Source of the DNA: Vulcanimicrobium winogradskyi
GTDB taxonomy: Bacteria; Vulcanimicrobiota; Vulcanimicrobiia; Vulcanimicrobiales; Vulcanimicrobiaceae
Reading direction: 5' to 3'
Assembly: GCA_003134965.1 (NCBI GenBank)
Contig: PLDA01000002.1
Coordinates: forward strand, 310,001 to 374,000
DNA length: 64,000 nt
Below are positions 7,238 through 17,800 of the stretch, one piece after another; within the stretch, counting starts at the first letter, position 1; the number at the start of each line of letters is the position of its first letter. The translations under genes were made by a program, and so were the position numbers. The notes beneath the pieces were generated by a model. It made no database searches, was not told where the DNA came from, and saw only the letters and a program-made list of their open reading frames with translations.

Positions 7238-8856
7238 AGCCCGACACCGCCGCGCTGATCGAACGGCCGTACCAGGAGGTCATCGACGACATCCTGACCG
7301 CCGTCGTGGGCGGCGTGGTCAACGAGCAGATCTTCTTCGACGTCAAGGAGACGCTCTACAAGCTCGCGCAGCCGGCGAGCACGGTGCGCAGCGTCATCGG
7401 GACGCGCCACGTGACGGTGAACGGCGTGCCGTCGGTCGTGCGGTACAGCTTCACGGGCGATATCGACTACGTTTTCTCCGCCGGCGACAACGCGATCGTC
7501 TGGCAGACGGGCGGCGCCTGGCCGGACGACGAGACGATCTTCTTCGTCGACTACGTGAAGGTCAACAGCCTCTCGCCGCTGACCGACATAAACGTCGGCA
7601 GCGTGACGCGCACGCTGAGCGAGGCGATCGGCCGCGAGATCGCGACCGTCTACCAGCAGATCGAGCTCGCGTACCTCGCCGGCTTCGTCGACACCGCGAC
7701 CGGCGGCTCGCTCGACCTCGTCGTCTCGATCCTCGACGTCGTGCGCAAGACCAAAGAGTACGCCGCGGGCCTGGTGACGTTCTTCCGCGACCCGGCGGTC
7801 CCCGACGGCGCGATCACCGTGCCGCAAGGGACGCACCTGAGCACCACCAAGGGCGACGCGGCGTTCGTGACCGCCGAGGAGCGGACGCTGCAGCGCGGCC
7901 AGGTGCGGATCGACATCCCGGTGCGCGCCGACGACGGCTTCAAAGGCCCAGCCGGGATCGTTCCGGCGAACGCGATCACGACGCTCGCCGGCTCGATCGT
8001 CGGGATCGCGCGCATCACGAACTTCGACCCGACGGTTCTCGGGGCGGCCGACGAGACCGACGACGACCTGCGTTCGCGCGCGAAGGCGAAGCTGCAGAGC
8101 ATCGGCAAAGGCACGATCGCCGCGCTCGCGCAGGCGGTCTGGGACGAGCACGCGACGCTGCTCGAGATTCGCGATCCGGCGAGCGCGCCGGAGAAGCGCT
8201 CCGATCCAGGCACGGTGTACCTGCTGGTCGACACGAAGCCCGAGCGCTTCGTCAGCTTGCAGGGCGCGGTCCAGGAAGTGCGCGCGGCCGGCGTGCAGGC
8301 GACGCTCGTCGCGCGGTACGTTTTCGTCAAGCCGAAGCTCGTCGCAACGATCGCGCCCGGTTTGACCGCCCCCGGCAAGGTGAAGCTCGTCGGCGAGATC
8401 GTCGCCGCGATCCAAGGCTACGTCGACGGCCTCGCGGCCGGCGCGCCGCTGGTCGCCGCCGACCTGCTCGCGGCGATCGTGAAGAACGTCAAAGAGATCG
8501 GCGATCCCAAGAAAGTCAAGATCGTCGACGTGATGGCGTGGTACGCGGACGTGGGCAGCCCCACGACCGATCCGTTGCTCGAAGCGCTCCTCATCGCGGC
8601 GCAAGCGGCGCCGCCCGGCGATCTCGCCGCACTGCGCGCCGCGCTCGCCGGCGTGCTGAGCGCGACCGCGCCACCGGTGTTCGGCGGCGACCGCATCGCC
8701 GACCGCGATCTCGTGCAAGGGCCGAGCGGCGCGCGCGCGACCGACGAGGAGATCGAGGCGGCGACGTTCTCGGTGGTCGCGGTCGTGAACGGCGAGTCGA
8801 ACTGGACGATCGCGCTCGACATCGAGCCGGCGGACATCGTCCTGGCCGAGCAGTGA
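7234..8856 (+). CDS. Baseplate J-like protein (gpJ/gp6 family)
   Basis: 540 residues, GTG start overlapping the previous stop (GTGA). The middle carries the baseplate J core: FRDPAVPDGAITVPQGTHL (rigid beta-strand with the conserved 'I.iP.GT.v' motif), then a GPAGIVPANAITTLAG stretch and the hallmark GADEETDDDLRSRA-like segment, here LGAADETDDDLRSRAK, followed by GKGTIAALAQAVWDEH. N-terminal 150 residues are a helical docking region; the C-terminal ~100 residues (Ala-rich, then EIEAATFSVVAVVNG) are additional. J proteins form the wedge ring that couples to gpI and to fibres. Strong family match by motif and order. Confidence 0.88.
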   Translation: MKPDTAALIERPYQEVIDDILTAVVGGVVNEQIFFDVKETLYKLAQPASTVRSVIGTRHVTVNGVPSVVRYSFTGDIDYVFSAGDNAIVWQTGGAWPDDETIFFVDYVKVNSLSPLTDINVGSVTRTLSEAIGREIATVYQQIELAYLAGFVDTATGGSLDLVVSILDVVRKTKEYAAGLVTFFRDPAVPDGAITVPQGTHLSTTKGDAAFVTAEERTLQRGQVRIDIPVRADDGFKGPAGIVPANAITTLAGSIVGIARITNFDPTVLGAADETDDDLRSRAKAKLQSIGKGTIAALAQAVWDEHATLLEIRDPASAPEKRSDPGTVYLLVDTKPERFVSLQGAVQEVRAAGVQATLVARYVFVKPKLVATIAPGLTAPGKVKLVGEIVAAIQGYVDGLAAGAPLVAADLLAAIVKNVKEIGDPKKVKIVDVMAWYADVGSPTTDPLLEALLIAAQAAPPGDLAALRAALAGVLSATAPPVFGGDRIADRDLVQGPSGARATDEEIEAATFSVVAVVNGESNWTIALDIEPADIVLAEQ

Positions 8857-8857
8857 G

Positions 8858-11800
8858 ATGCCGACCAAGACCGACCGCATCTTAGGGTATCTTCCGCGCA
8901 CGTTCCGCGCCTTGCCGCGTCCCAACACGCTGTACTCGGTCGTCGACGCGTTCGGCAACGAGCTGCAGCAGGCCGAGAACGCGTCGGCCTCGATCATGAT
9001 CGCGCACTGGGTCGACCTCGCCGACCACGGCGCCGACAACATCCAAGACCTGGCGTGCATAGCCGCGCTCTACGGCCTGGCGCCGCGCAACGCGACCCCG
9101 ATCCCGGTCCCCGGCAACGCGGCGTGCCCGCCGCTCGCCGCCGACGAGACCGTCGAGCAGTTCCGCGAGCACCTCAAGCGCTACGTGCGCACGTTCCTCG
9201 ACGGCACGACGACCGTGCAGGGGATCATGCGCATCGTGGCCGAGGCGCTCGGGCTGCACATCGCCGACGACTACACGCAGCTCGACGTGTGGTGGCGGCG
9301 GGGCGGCGCGCCCTTGACCGACGTCGTGGCGCGCGGCGACGACGCCGCCGCGGCGATCTTCGGCGCGCGCGCGCGGACCGCCGGCGGCGTGCCGTCGCAG
9401 GCCGCGCGCATCGCCGGCACGGTCGACCTGCGCGAGGGCGCCGACCTGCGCGACGGCGCGCACGTGCACCTGGCGGTCGACGGCGCCGCGCCGGTCAACG
9501 TCGACCTCTCCGCGCACGCGAACGACCCGCCGGCAACGTTCGCGGCGAACGTCGCGCAGGCGATCGGCGCCGCCGTGCCGATGCTGAGCGCGCGGATCGA
9601 CGCGGGTCGGCTCGTGCTCGAGTCGAGCACGATCGGCGCGACGAGCAGCCTGGAGCTCGCCGACGCGGACGACGACGCGGCACCGGCGCTGCTCGGCCTG
9701 GTGCGGCGGCGCTACCGCGGTCGCGCCGCGACCGGGGCGAGCGTCACCGGCACCGTCCCGCTCGACGCCGGCGTCGGCTTCAGCGCGCCGGGCGCGCCGC
9801 GCTACCTGCGCCTACTGATCGACGGCACGCTCTCGCTCGAGCTCGACTGCGCGGGCACGCCCGCGCCCAAGACGCTCGCAGAGATCACCGCCGAGCTCAA
9901 CGCGCAAGCCGGGTTCGCGCTCGCCTCGAACGACGGCCGGTTTCTCACCCTGACCTCGCCGTCGACCGGCTTCGGCGCGAGCATCGCGTTCGAGCCGCCG
10001 GCCGGACAAGACACGACCGCGCGGCTGTTCGGCGCGCCGCCGCTGCTCACCGCGGGGCGCGACGCGCAGCCCGCGCGCGTCACCGGGACGCGCGACGGCG
10101 CGGCGGGGTTCGACCTGAGCGCCGGCTCGCTGCTCCAGCTCGCGCTCGACGGCGCGCCGCCGGTGACGATCGACTGCGCCGGCGCGAACCCGGCGGCGAC
10201 GCAGCTCAACGAGGTCGTCAACGCGATCGACGCCGCGCTCGGCGAGCAGCTCGCGTTTCAGGACGGACACGTCGTCACGCTGCGCTCGCACAACAGCGGG
10301 CCGAGCGGCGAGATCGCGTTTCTCTCGGCGGGCGCGGGCGACGCCGCGGCGACGATCTTCGGCGTCGTGCCGCGCCGCTTCGCCGGCGCGGCGCCGGCGC
10401 GCGCGCACCTGACCGGCACGCCGGACCTCTCGGCAAAGATCGACGTCGGCACGGCTCGGCTGCTGCGCATCGCGTTCGACGGCGCGCCGCCGCGCACCGT
10501 CGACCTGCGCGCTGCGGTGCCGTTCGACCAGAACGCGAAGAGCCGGCTCGCGACGCCGGAGCAGATCGCGGATGCGATCGACGCCGCGTTCGGCACGACG
10601 GTCGCCACGACCGACGGCAGCCGCATCACGCTGACCTCGCCGACGCTCGGCGGACCGAGCCGCGTCGCGGTGCTGCCGATCGAGGAGCCGCGCGAGCGGC
10701 GCTTCGTCTCGCGCGCGTTCATCACCGACGACGCCGCCTCGAAGCTGTTCGGGATGCCGCGCGCGCTCGCTGCCGGAACGGCACCGTCCGGGGCGCGAGT
10801 CTCCGGCACGAAGGACTTGAGCCGCGGCGTCGATCTGAGCGCGGCGCGCGCGCTGCGCGTCGCGGTGGACGGCGGCCCGTTCGTCGACGTCGACTGCGCG
10901 GCGAGGAGCGCGCGGCCGCGCGCCGCCGTCGTCAGCGAGATCGTCGATGCGATCGGCGCCGTGCTCGGCGCGGGGATCGCGTCGAGCGACGGCCGCACGC
11001 TCACGCTCACCTCGCCGACCACCGGCGCGGCGAGCGCGCTCGCGTTCGCCGCGGGCGGCAGCGCGCTCGGCGTGCTGTTCGGCGGACCGCGCCACGCGCG
11101 CGGCGTGGACGCCGCCGGCGTCGTCTTTCGCGGCACGAAGGACTTGAGCGGCGGCGTCGACCTGAGCGCCGCCGCCCGGCTCGCGCTCGCAGTCGACGGC
11201 GGCGCGCTGGTCGAGGTCGCCTGCGCCGGCCCGAATCCGGCGCACACCTCGCTCAACCAGATCTGCCTGAACATCAACCACGCGCTGGGCGCGGCGGTCG
11301 CGTCGACCGACGGCAAGCACGTCGTGATCGGCTCGCTCGTGCACGGCGCGGCGAGCCGGCTCGAGATCGGCGTCCCGAGCGCGAACGATGCAACGGGCGC
11401 GATCCTGGGCATCAGCGGCGCGCGCGAATACCACGGCGCGGACGCGCAGCCGGCGCGCATCGTCGGCGCGGCGCTGCAGGCGCCGCTCGATCTCCAGGTC
11501 ACCCGCTTCGCCGGGCTCGGTATCGACGGCGCCCCCGCCGCCGACGTCGACCTCGCCGGCGCAGTCCCGGCCGCGACGACGCTCGACGAGATCGTCGCCG
11601 CGGTGAACAAAGCGGCGTCTGGACTGGCCTCGCACGACGGCGCGCACGTCATCCTGACCTCGGCGAGCATCGGTCTGGCCGCGCGCATCGACGTCGTCGC
11701 ACCAGCTAGCGGCGACGCGCGCGCCGCGCTGTTCGGCAGCGTACCGGCGGCGGCGAGCGGCACCGCGGCTGCCGCAGCGACGCTGACCGGAACCGTCGAC

Positions 11801-13768
11801 CTGCTGGCGCCGGTGAACCTCGCCGAGCAGAGCGTCTTGCAGCTCGCCGTCGACGGCGGCGCGCCGGTCGAGATCGACGTCGCCGGCACCGCGCCCGACC
11901 GCACTGCGCTCGCAGAAGTCATCACGAAGATCAATGCGGTAGTGCCCCGGCTCGCCGCAGCGACCGCCGACGAGCGGCTGCAGCTGACCTCGCCGACGAG
12001 CGGCGAGAGCAGCAGCGTCGAGCTGTGGCCGGTGCGCGCGATCGAGGTGATCGAGTACCCGCCGGAGTGGCGCGACGAGCCGGAGCAGTCGCTGCGCTAC
12101 AGCGAGCGGCTGAGCGTGAAGAACGCCGGCGCGCTCGCGAGCACGCTCGAGCTGACGCTGCGCGCGCCGTCCGGTGCCGAAGGCGTCGAGCTGGTCGATC
12201 CGGCAACCGGGCTGCGGCTGCGGCTCGCGACGACGATCGGGCTCGACGAGTCGGTCCGCGTCGCGCCGGCGCAACCCGCCGGACTCCTCGCCGAGCGGCG
12301 CCGCGGCGACGGCACGCTCGTCGCGGTCCCGCCGCGCGCAGTGATCGCCGCGCCAATCGGCGAGCACGCGTTCGTGCCGTTCGCCGGCGCGCGGCATCTG
12401 CGCCGCGTGCAATCCGGCGAAGCGCTCGTGCTCGACGACGCGCTTGCACCGTTCACTGCCCAGCTGCGCGCGCTCGGGCAACGCTCGGGGATCACGGTTC
12501 GCGTCGCCGAGACGAGCGCGTTCGCCGCGCCGGCACCGGCCGGCAGCGGCGTGCGCGCCGTCGGCCGGCTCGTCGCCGCCGCCGGCGGCTTCCAGCTCGT
12601 CGACGCGGCGAACGCGGTCGTCGCCGAGGTACGCGCGCACGATGCCGCGCTTGCGCTCGAACCGTACGGCGGCTCCGTCGTCGCCGTCACCGGATCGCTG
12701 TTCGAAGAGCCGGCGCAGCCGGCGGTGCTCGTCGCGAGCAGCGTCGTCCGGCTCTTCGACGTCGCGCTCGCGTACTCGCCCGACGACGCGCCGCCGAGCA
12801 CCGAGACGTACGCCGCGGTCGCGATCGGCGCGGGAGCCGATGTCGCCGCACCGTCGCTGGCAGCGCGCATCGCGCAGAGCTCGCTGCTCGTGCGCGCGCT
12901 CGAGACCGACAAAGGTGCGGTGCTGCACCTGCCGGTCGGCACGTCGAGCTGGATCTACCTCGACTGCGAGGGCGCGCGCTTCGACCGTGCGCGCTTCGAC
13001 GAAGCAACGTTTGCCGGCGGGACGTGCCGCGAGTACGGAATCTTCGACATAAGCATGTTCTCGCGCACGACGCCGCCGCGCACCATGCAGACGCTCTTCG
13101 CCGGCGCGCCCCCGCTCCCCGAGCCGCCGCTCCTCGCGCGCGCGCGCTACCGCCACTTCGCGCCCGGCGCGTTCACCGTCAATTTGCCCGCCGACCTCCC
13201 CGACGAGTTCGGCGCGCGCTTCGACCGCGGGCGGTTCGCGACGGCCGGCGCCGCGCCGGAGACGTACGACGGCGTCGTGTTCGATCCGCCGGCCGACCCG
13301 GATAGCTTCCCGAAGCGGGTGAACAGCGCGCTGGTCACGGTCGACCACGTCGACGTCGTGCCGATCGGGTTCGAGGGCTACGTCATGCCGTTCCAGCAGC
13401 CGCGCGAGCGGTTTCTCGCAAACGGCACGGCGACCGCGCCGGCGCAGCTCTACCTCACCGAGAAGGGCGTCGCCGGTTACTACCGGCTCACCGCCGTCAG
13501 CGTCGGCACCTGGGGAAACGCGATCGCGGTCACCGCTCGCAACGCCGGCCCCGCGCGCTTCGACGTCACCATCGGCTTCGCCGGAGCACGCTTCGAGAAC
13601 GGCCGTATGACCGCACTCGCCGGGCGCATCATCGCGCCGAGCGACGATCCGCTCCCCGCCCTCACCGCGCAGATCCTCACCCCTCGCCCGGTCGGCGTGC
13701 TGCAAGCGAAAGCGGCCGGCGTGCGGGCCGACGTTTCGCGCGACCGCGCGCAACCGGTCTTATCGTAA
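8858..13768 (+). CDS. Giant gpI-like baseplate protein with eight internal repeats
   Basis: 1636 residues; ATG 8858, one base after the previous stop. Residues 1-150 look like tail protein I/gp7-type wedge proteins (RILGYLPRTFRALPRP, then HLKRYVRTFLDGTTTVQGIM). Residues about 163-1060 are eight tandem units of about 110 residues, each with the pattern L.vDG.p...vDlaG, a short helix T.aEI...iNaa, a DG..ltLtSpt.G..S strand and a closing ...LFG, linked by GTkDL-type turns. Residues about 1060-1360 are further beta domains. Near 1370 an ARFDRARFDEATF stretch resembles pentapeptide repeats. Repeats probably form a stalk or rod; normal gpI is about 200 residues, so this is an unusual enlargement. 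Role as fibre-baseplate connector is inferred. Confidence 0.7.
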   Translation: MPTKTDRILGYLPRTFRALPRPNTLYSVVDAFGNELQQAENASASIMIAHWVDLADHGADNIQDLACIAALYGLAPRNATPIPVPGNAACPPLAADETVEQFREHLKRYVRTFLDGTTTVQGIMRIVAEALGLHIADDYTQLDVWWRRGGAPLTDVVARGDDAAAAIFGARARTAGGVPSQAARIAGTVDLREGADLRDGAHVHLAVDGAAPVNVDLSAHANDPPATFAANVAQAIGAAVPMLSARIDAGRLVLESSTIGATSSLELADADDDAAPALLGLVRRRYRGRAATGASVTGTVPLDAGVGFSAPGAPRYLRLLIDGTLSLELDCAGTPAPKTLAEITAELNAQAGFALASNDGRFLTLTSPSTGFGASIAFEPPAGQDTTARLFGAPPLLTAGRDAQPARVTGTRDGAAGFDLSAGSLLQLALDGAPPVTIDCAGANPAATQLNEVVNAIDAALGEQLAFQDGHVVTLRSHNSGPSGEIAFLSAGAGDAAATIFGVVPRRFAGAAPARAHLTGTPDLSAKIDVGTARLLRIAFDGAPPRTVDLRAAVPFDQNAKSRLATPEQIADAIDAAFGTTVATTDGSRITLTSPTLGGPSRVAVLPIEEPRERRFVSRAFITDDAASKLFGMPRALAAGTAPSGARVSGTKDLSRGVDLSAARALRVAVDGGPFVDVDCAARSARPRAAVVSEIVDAIGAVLGAGIASSDGRTLTLTSPTTGAASALAFAAGGSALGVLFGGPRHARGVDAAGVVFRGTKDLSGGVDLSAAARLALAVDGGALVEVACAGPNPAHTSLNQICLNINHALGAAVASTDGKHVVIGSLVHGAASRLEIGVPSANDATGAILGISGAREYHGADAQPARIVGAALQAPLDLQVTRFAGLGIDGAPAADVDLAGAVPAATTLDEIVAAVNKAASGLASHDGAHVILTSASIGLAARIDVVAPASGDARAALFGSVPAAASGTAAAAATLTGTVDLLAPVNLAEQSVLQLAVDGGAPVEIDVAGTAPDRTALAEVITKINAVVPRLAAATADERLQLTSPTSGESSSVELWPVRAIEVIEYPPEWRDEPEQSLRYSERLSVKNAGALASTLELTLRAPSGAEGVELVDPATGLRLRLATTIGLDESVRVAPAQPAGLLAERRRGDGTLVAVPPRAVIAAPIGEHAFVPFAGARHLRRVQSGEALVLDDALAPFTAQLRALGQRSGITVRVAETSAFAAPAPAGSGVRAVGRLVAAAGGFQLVDAANAVVAEVRAHDAALALEPYGGSVVAVTGSLFEEPAQPAVLVASSVVRLFDVALAYSPDDAPPSTETYAAVAIGAGADVAAPSLAARIAQSSLLVRALETDKGAVLHLPVGTSSWIYLDCEGARFDRARFDEATFAGGTCREYGIFDISMFSRTTPPRTMQTLFAGAPPLPEPPLLARARYRHFAPGAFTVNLPADLPDEFGARFDRGRFATAGAAPETYDGVVFDPPADPDSFPKRVNSALVTVDHVDVVPIGFEGYVMPFQQPRERFLANGTATAPAQLYLTEKGVAGYYRLTAVSVGTWGNAIAVTARNAGPARFDVTIGFAGARFENGRMTALAGRIIAPSDDPLPALTAQILTPRPVGVLQAKAAGVRADVSRDRAQPVLS
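9346..12030 (+). repeat. Eight protein-level tandem repeats within the giant baseplate gene
   Basis: The eight ~330-base units are divergent at DNA level but share the encoded pattern listed for the parent gene. Units 5 and 6 are the closest: the 18-base string GGCACGAAGGACTTGAGC occurs exactly at 10805-10822 and 11132-11149, with similar flanks, indicating a relatively recent unit duplication or gene conversion. Unit 4 is longer (insertion ELSEWHERE absent, about 20 extra residues before its FG turn). Confidence 0.7.
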
Positions 13769-13786
13769 CCAAACAGGAGAACAGCC

Positions 13787-14827
13787 ATGCCAACCGACGC
13801 GACGCTGTACCTCAAAGTGAACCCGGGCGATCTGATCACTGCCGACCTTTTCAACACCGTCCAGGAAGACGTCAAGAAAGATATCGCGCAGCAGATCCAG
13901 ACCTCGATCGGCGGGATCACGACGGTCAAGCACGCCGACGACGCCGGCACGGTCGACGGCCTGAACGTCGATCAGCTCACGAACCAGATCCTCGAGAAAG
14001 TGAAGGCTATGATTCCAGGACGCACCGGATACATGCGCACGTTCAATCGGCTCAAGGTCCACCAGCCGACGGTGATCAAGCACAACCTCGGCGCGGAGCC
14101 GGTCGTCGACGTCTACCAGCTCGAGTACTTCCAAGTCGTCTGCGCGCAGGGCGAGACGGCCACCGACGCGATCGTCGAGTACGTCAACTTCTTCCTCTAC
14201 CACGAGAGCGAGAAGGTGATCCGCGGCAACGAGACGGTTACGACGACGGGCGCGAACGGAGTCTCGACAACCTCGACATCGGTCGTCTCGGTGACGATCG
14301 AGGACCAGCGGATTCCGCAGTACCGCATCCCCTTCAAGGACATGCTCAGCGAGTTCAACGTCGATACCAGCAAGGACGGGACGACGATCGACGAGCTGGT
14401 GACCTCGTTCTGGACGGCGCTGTTCGGCAGCCCGAACGACACCTTCGACCCGGCGCAGTACTGCCACTCGTTCTGGTTCGAGAAGTGCTGCGGCGAGCTG
14501 CGCACGATCAAGGACCTCAAGGACCGCGGCGACTGGGACCACATCTGGTTCAAGATGCTGCCGCGCAAAACGATCAACTACCCGGCAACCGACCCGAGCA
14601 CGGTCGCGATCTCGAACGTCAACCTGGGTGCTGCCGGTCCGGTCGTCAAGACGCCCCAGCAGCGACAGCTCTCGGCATTCGACTACCCGGCGCCCACGCA
14701 GGTCGAGGTCGTTCAGCTCGACTACAATACCGTCGCGCTGGCGCTGATCGCCGATCCGATACTGCAGCCGAACGTTCCCGACGCGCTCAAGACCGAGCTC
14801 GTCGTCATGACGATCATGAAAGCGTGA
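13787..14827 (+). CDS. Putative tail/baseplate-associated structural protein
   Basis: 346 residues; ATG 13787 with AGGAG about 8 bases upstream. N-terminal half contains a helical region (TADLFNTVQEDVKKDIAQQI) then a short GMxxTVxHADDAGTVDGL-like stretch (here TTVKHADDAGTVDGLNV) that resembles fibre-shaft sequence, followed by beta-rich segments. Two close Cys residues occur in FWFEKCCGELRTIK. No enzymatic motif is seen. It lies between the giant baseplate protein and the fibre-like protein, with 18 and 27 base gaps, so a fibre base or adaptor is the likely role. I do not recognise the family. Confidence 0.55.
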   Translation: MPTDATLYLKVNPGDLITADLFNTVQEDVKKDIAQQIQTSIGGITTVKHADDAGTVDGLNVDQLTNQILEKVKAMIPGRTGYMRTFNRLKVHQPTVIKHNLGAEPVVDVYQLEYFQVVCAQGETATDAIVEYVNFFLYHESEKVIRGNETVTTTGANGVSTTSTSVVSVTIEDQRIPQYRIPFKDMLSEFNVDTSKDGTTIDELVTSFWTALFGSPNDTFDPAQYCHSFWFEKCCGELRTIKDLKDRGDWDHIWFKMLPRKTINYPATDPSTVAISNVNLGAAGPVVKTPQQRQLSAFDYPAPTQVEVVQLDYNTVALALIADPILQPNVPDALKTELVVMTIMKA

Positions 14828-14854
14828 TCGCCGGAGCATAGGACGAGAGACTCC

Positions 14855-17800
14855 ATGGATCCCAGCGACGGCTATGACGGGAGCGCGCGCGCCTTCGAGG
14901 GCGAGCGAACGCTGCTGCTGCGCAGCGTCCCGGTGGGCGCACGCATCACGCGGGCGCGCATCACCGTCACGCCTGTCGCCGGTCCGACCGGCACGCTGTT
15001 CGAGGAGCGGATCGACTTCGCCGATCCGACCGACGCGGCGCGCACGCTGGGCGCGACGAAGATCCCGGTCAACGGCGGCGCCGGAACGTTCGTCGAGATC
15101 GACTTTCACAAGCGCCGCACGCTCGCTGCGATGACCGGAACGAACCTCACCGACGCGGAGCTGCAGGTCGATCTGGGCGGCGTCTACGTGCAGATCAACG
15201 AAAAAGGGGCGATCCTCACGCCGTCGGATCCCACTGCGTTCACGGTCACCGACGGAACGCTGCCGGGGCTTACCGTCTCCAAATTCAAGCTCACCGCGAA
15301 GACCGACAACCTCGGGCCGACCACGAGCACGGTGACGATCCGCTCGACGCCCGCGAACCTGACCGTGCGCTTGGGCAAGATGGCGCCGTTCTGGGCGCGC
15401 CCGGGCGAGCTGGCCGCGCCCGACACCTCGCCGGATTTCGCCGCGCTGCTGCAGGCGTTTCTCGCCACGGCGGCGTTCGAGAACGGCTACTACCTCGTCC
15501 CGCTCGTCGTGCATTCCGACACGCTCGCGCGCCTATCGGTCACGCTCGACATCGCCTACCTGAACACCGTGATAGCGACGCCGAACGGGCTGCCCGAGAC
15601 GACGCTGCCCTTCGACGTCGGAACGGTCGCGAACGCGCCGCAGCAGCTCAGCGCCACGCTGCCGTCCGACGCGCGCGTCGTCCCCGGCGCGACGACCGCG
15701 CGCGTCTCCGGCTCGTTTGCCGAGACGCGGATCGTCCAAGGCTATGGCGCGCCGACCGGCGAGGTCGCCCCCGGCGGCGGCGCGACGATCTCGCCGACGC
15801 TCTCGCTCGGGCAGATCATCGAGGTCGACACGCCGGTCTCGGCGGCCGCGATCGACCTGTCGCTGACCGGCATCACGCGCACGGCGAACCTCGCGCTCGA
15901 TCTGCGCGCCGATCTCGACGGCAAGCCGGACGGCAACTCGCTGATCGGCGGTGCCGTCGCGTTTCCGCTGCAGAGCAGCCCGTCGCCGGCGCCCACCTGG
16001 GTCAGCGTCCCGCTGCCCAAGGAGTTCCACTTCGCCAGCGACGGCCTGGCGACGCGCTACTGGCTCGTGCTGCAAAGCTACGACGGTCAGGTGACGTGGA
16101 ACGCGGCGGCGCTCGCGGTGCCGGCAAAGACCGCGAAACCGCTGCCGGTGATGCAGCAGACCACCGACGGCGGACTGTCGTGGCGGGCGACGACGCAGCC
16201 GCTGACGCTGACCTCGCTGTTCCGCTTCCGCTATCAGCCCGCGCGCTACCAGGTTCCGATCGAGGTGCAGGTGGGGAGCGGCGCGGGCGCGGCGCGGGTG
16301 AAGCTCGACCGCTATCAACCGCTGAACCGCATCGACTTCGCGCTCGATCTGCCCGAGCTCGCCGACGCGTTCAACCACTATCTTGCCCAAACGGCACCGC
16401 AGCCGTGCTCGCAAGCGGAGCACATCGCCAACGGCGATTTCCGGCAGTGGCTGCAGCTCGGCAGCGATCTCGGCGCGGCGCCCGTCTTCACAACGGCGAA
16501 CGCGACCGGCGCGCTGGCGTTCTCGCCCGACGGCCAACTCGCGTACGCCGGCGCCGGCGTTGCGTCGCAGCTCGTCATCGTCGACGTGCTGCGCGACGCG
16601 CTCGCCGGCGCGCCGATCACGCTGGTGGGGGGCGTCCCGCTGTTCGCTGCGGCGAGCCCCGACGGCGCACGCGTCTACGTCGGCACGGCAAGCGGCGTAC
16701 ACGTCATCGACGTTGCGTCGCGCACCGATCTCGGCGCGGTCGCCACCAAGTCTTTCAGCCCCGGCGCGTTCGGCACGCTCGGACCCGACGGCGCATATCT
16801 GTACGTCGCGTCGGCGAGCGGCGTCGCGGCGCTCGCGACCGACGCACTCGCCACCGCAGCAGCGACGCAGCAAACGCTGAGCACGACGGCGACCGCGTCC
16901 GCGAACCCGCGCGGGCTCGCGGTCTCGCCGGACGGGACGCTGATCTACGTGCTGGACGCGCAGACGAGGCCGCAGTTGCTCGTGCTCGCGGCGCCGTCGC
17001 TCGCCGTCCAAACATCGCTCCCGCTCGGCACGAATCTCGTCGGGCTCGCCGTCACGCCGGACGGCCGGCGCGTCATCGTGCTCGACGCAAGCACACCGAC
17101 GGCGTTCGTCGTCGATGTCGCGTCGGCGTCGGTGGTGCGTTCGCTCGCCATCCCGTCCGGCACGCCTCAAGCGGCGGCGGTCTCGCCTGACGGCGCGCGC
17201 GCATACGTCCTCACTGCCGACGCCGGCGCGCAGTCGATCGCGGTGATCGACCTCGCGCGCCTCGCGTTCACCGGACCGCCGACGCAGTTCGCGGTACCGC
17301 TCCCGACGACGCCGACTGCCCCGGTGACGCTCGGCGTAACGGCGTCCGGCAGCCGCCTCTACGTCGCCGACGGCACGCGGGCGAGGCTCGCGTCGATCCC
17401 GGTCGGCACGCTGACGCCGGCGGACTGGACCGCGAGTGGCAACGTGCAACTTGCGCCGAAACGCGGCGATCCACCGACGGTCGTGGTCGGCAACCCGGAA
17501 CGGGGCCCCGACGCGAGCAGCGCGAGCATCTCGCAGGTCGTCCCAATCGGCAGCTGCGGCTACGTGTTCAGCTTCTCCGCCGACGCTGCAGCGGTTGTTC
17601 CGAGCGCGGCGGGCGACGCCGTCGCGGAAGTCTTCTGGCTCGACGGCGCCTGCGGCGTTGTGCGCACCGACTCGTTCCCGATCGCGCAGACGCGTTCGAC
17701 GGCGGCGGCGCGCCGGCGCGCGCCGCTGCAGGCGCCGCCCGGCGCGACGCAGGCCGAAGTGCGCTTCCGCGCCGCGCCGGGCACGGTTATCGCGCTGGGT

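Noticed and set aside
9812..13753. 1313-codon minus-strand frame within the giant baseplate gene
   Set aside because: Arg/Asp-rich antisense of the repeat gene; no motif.
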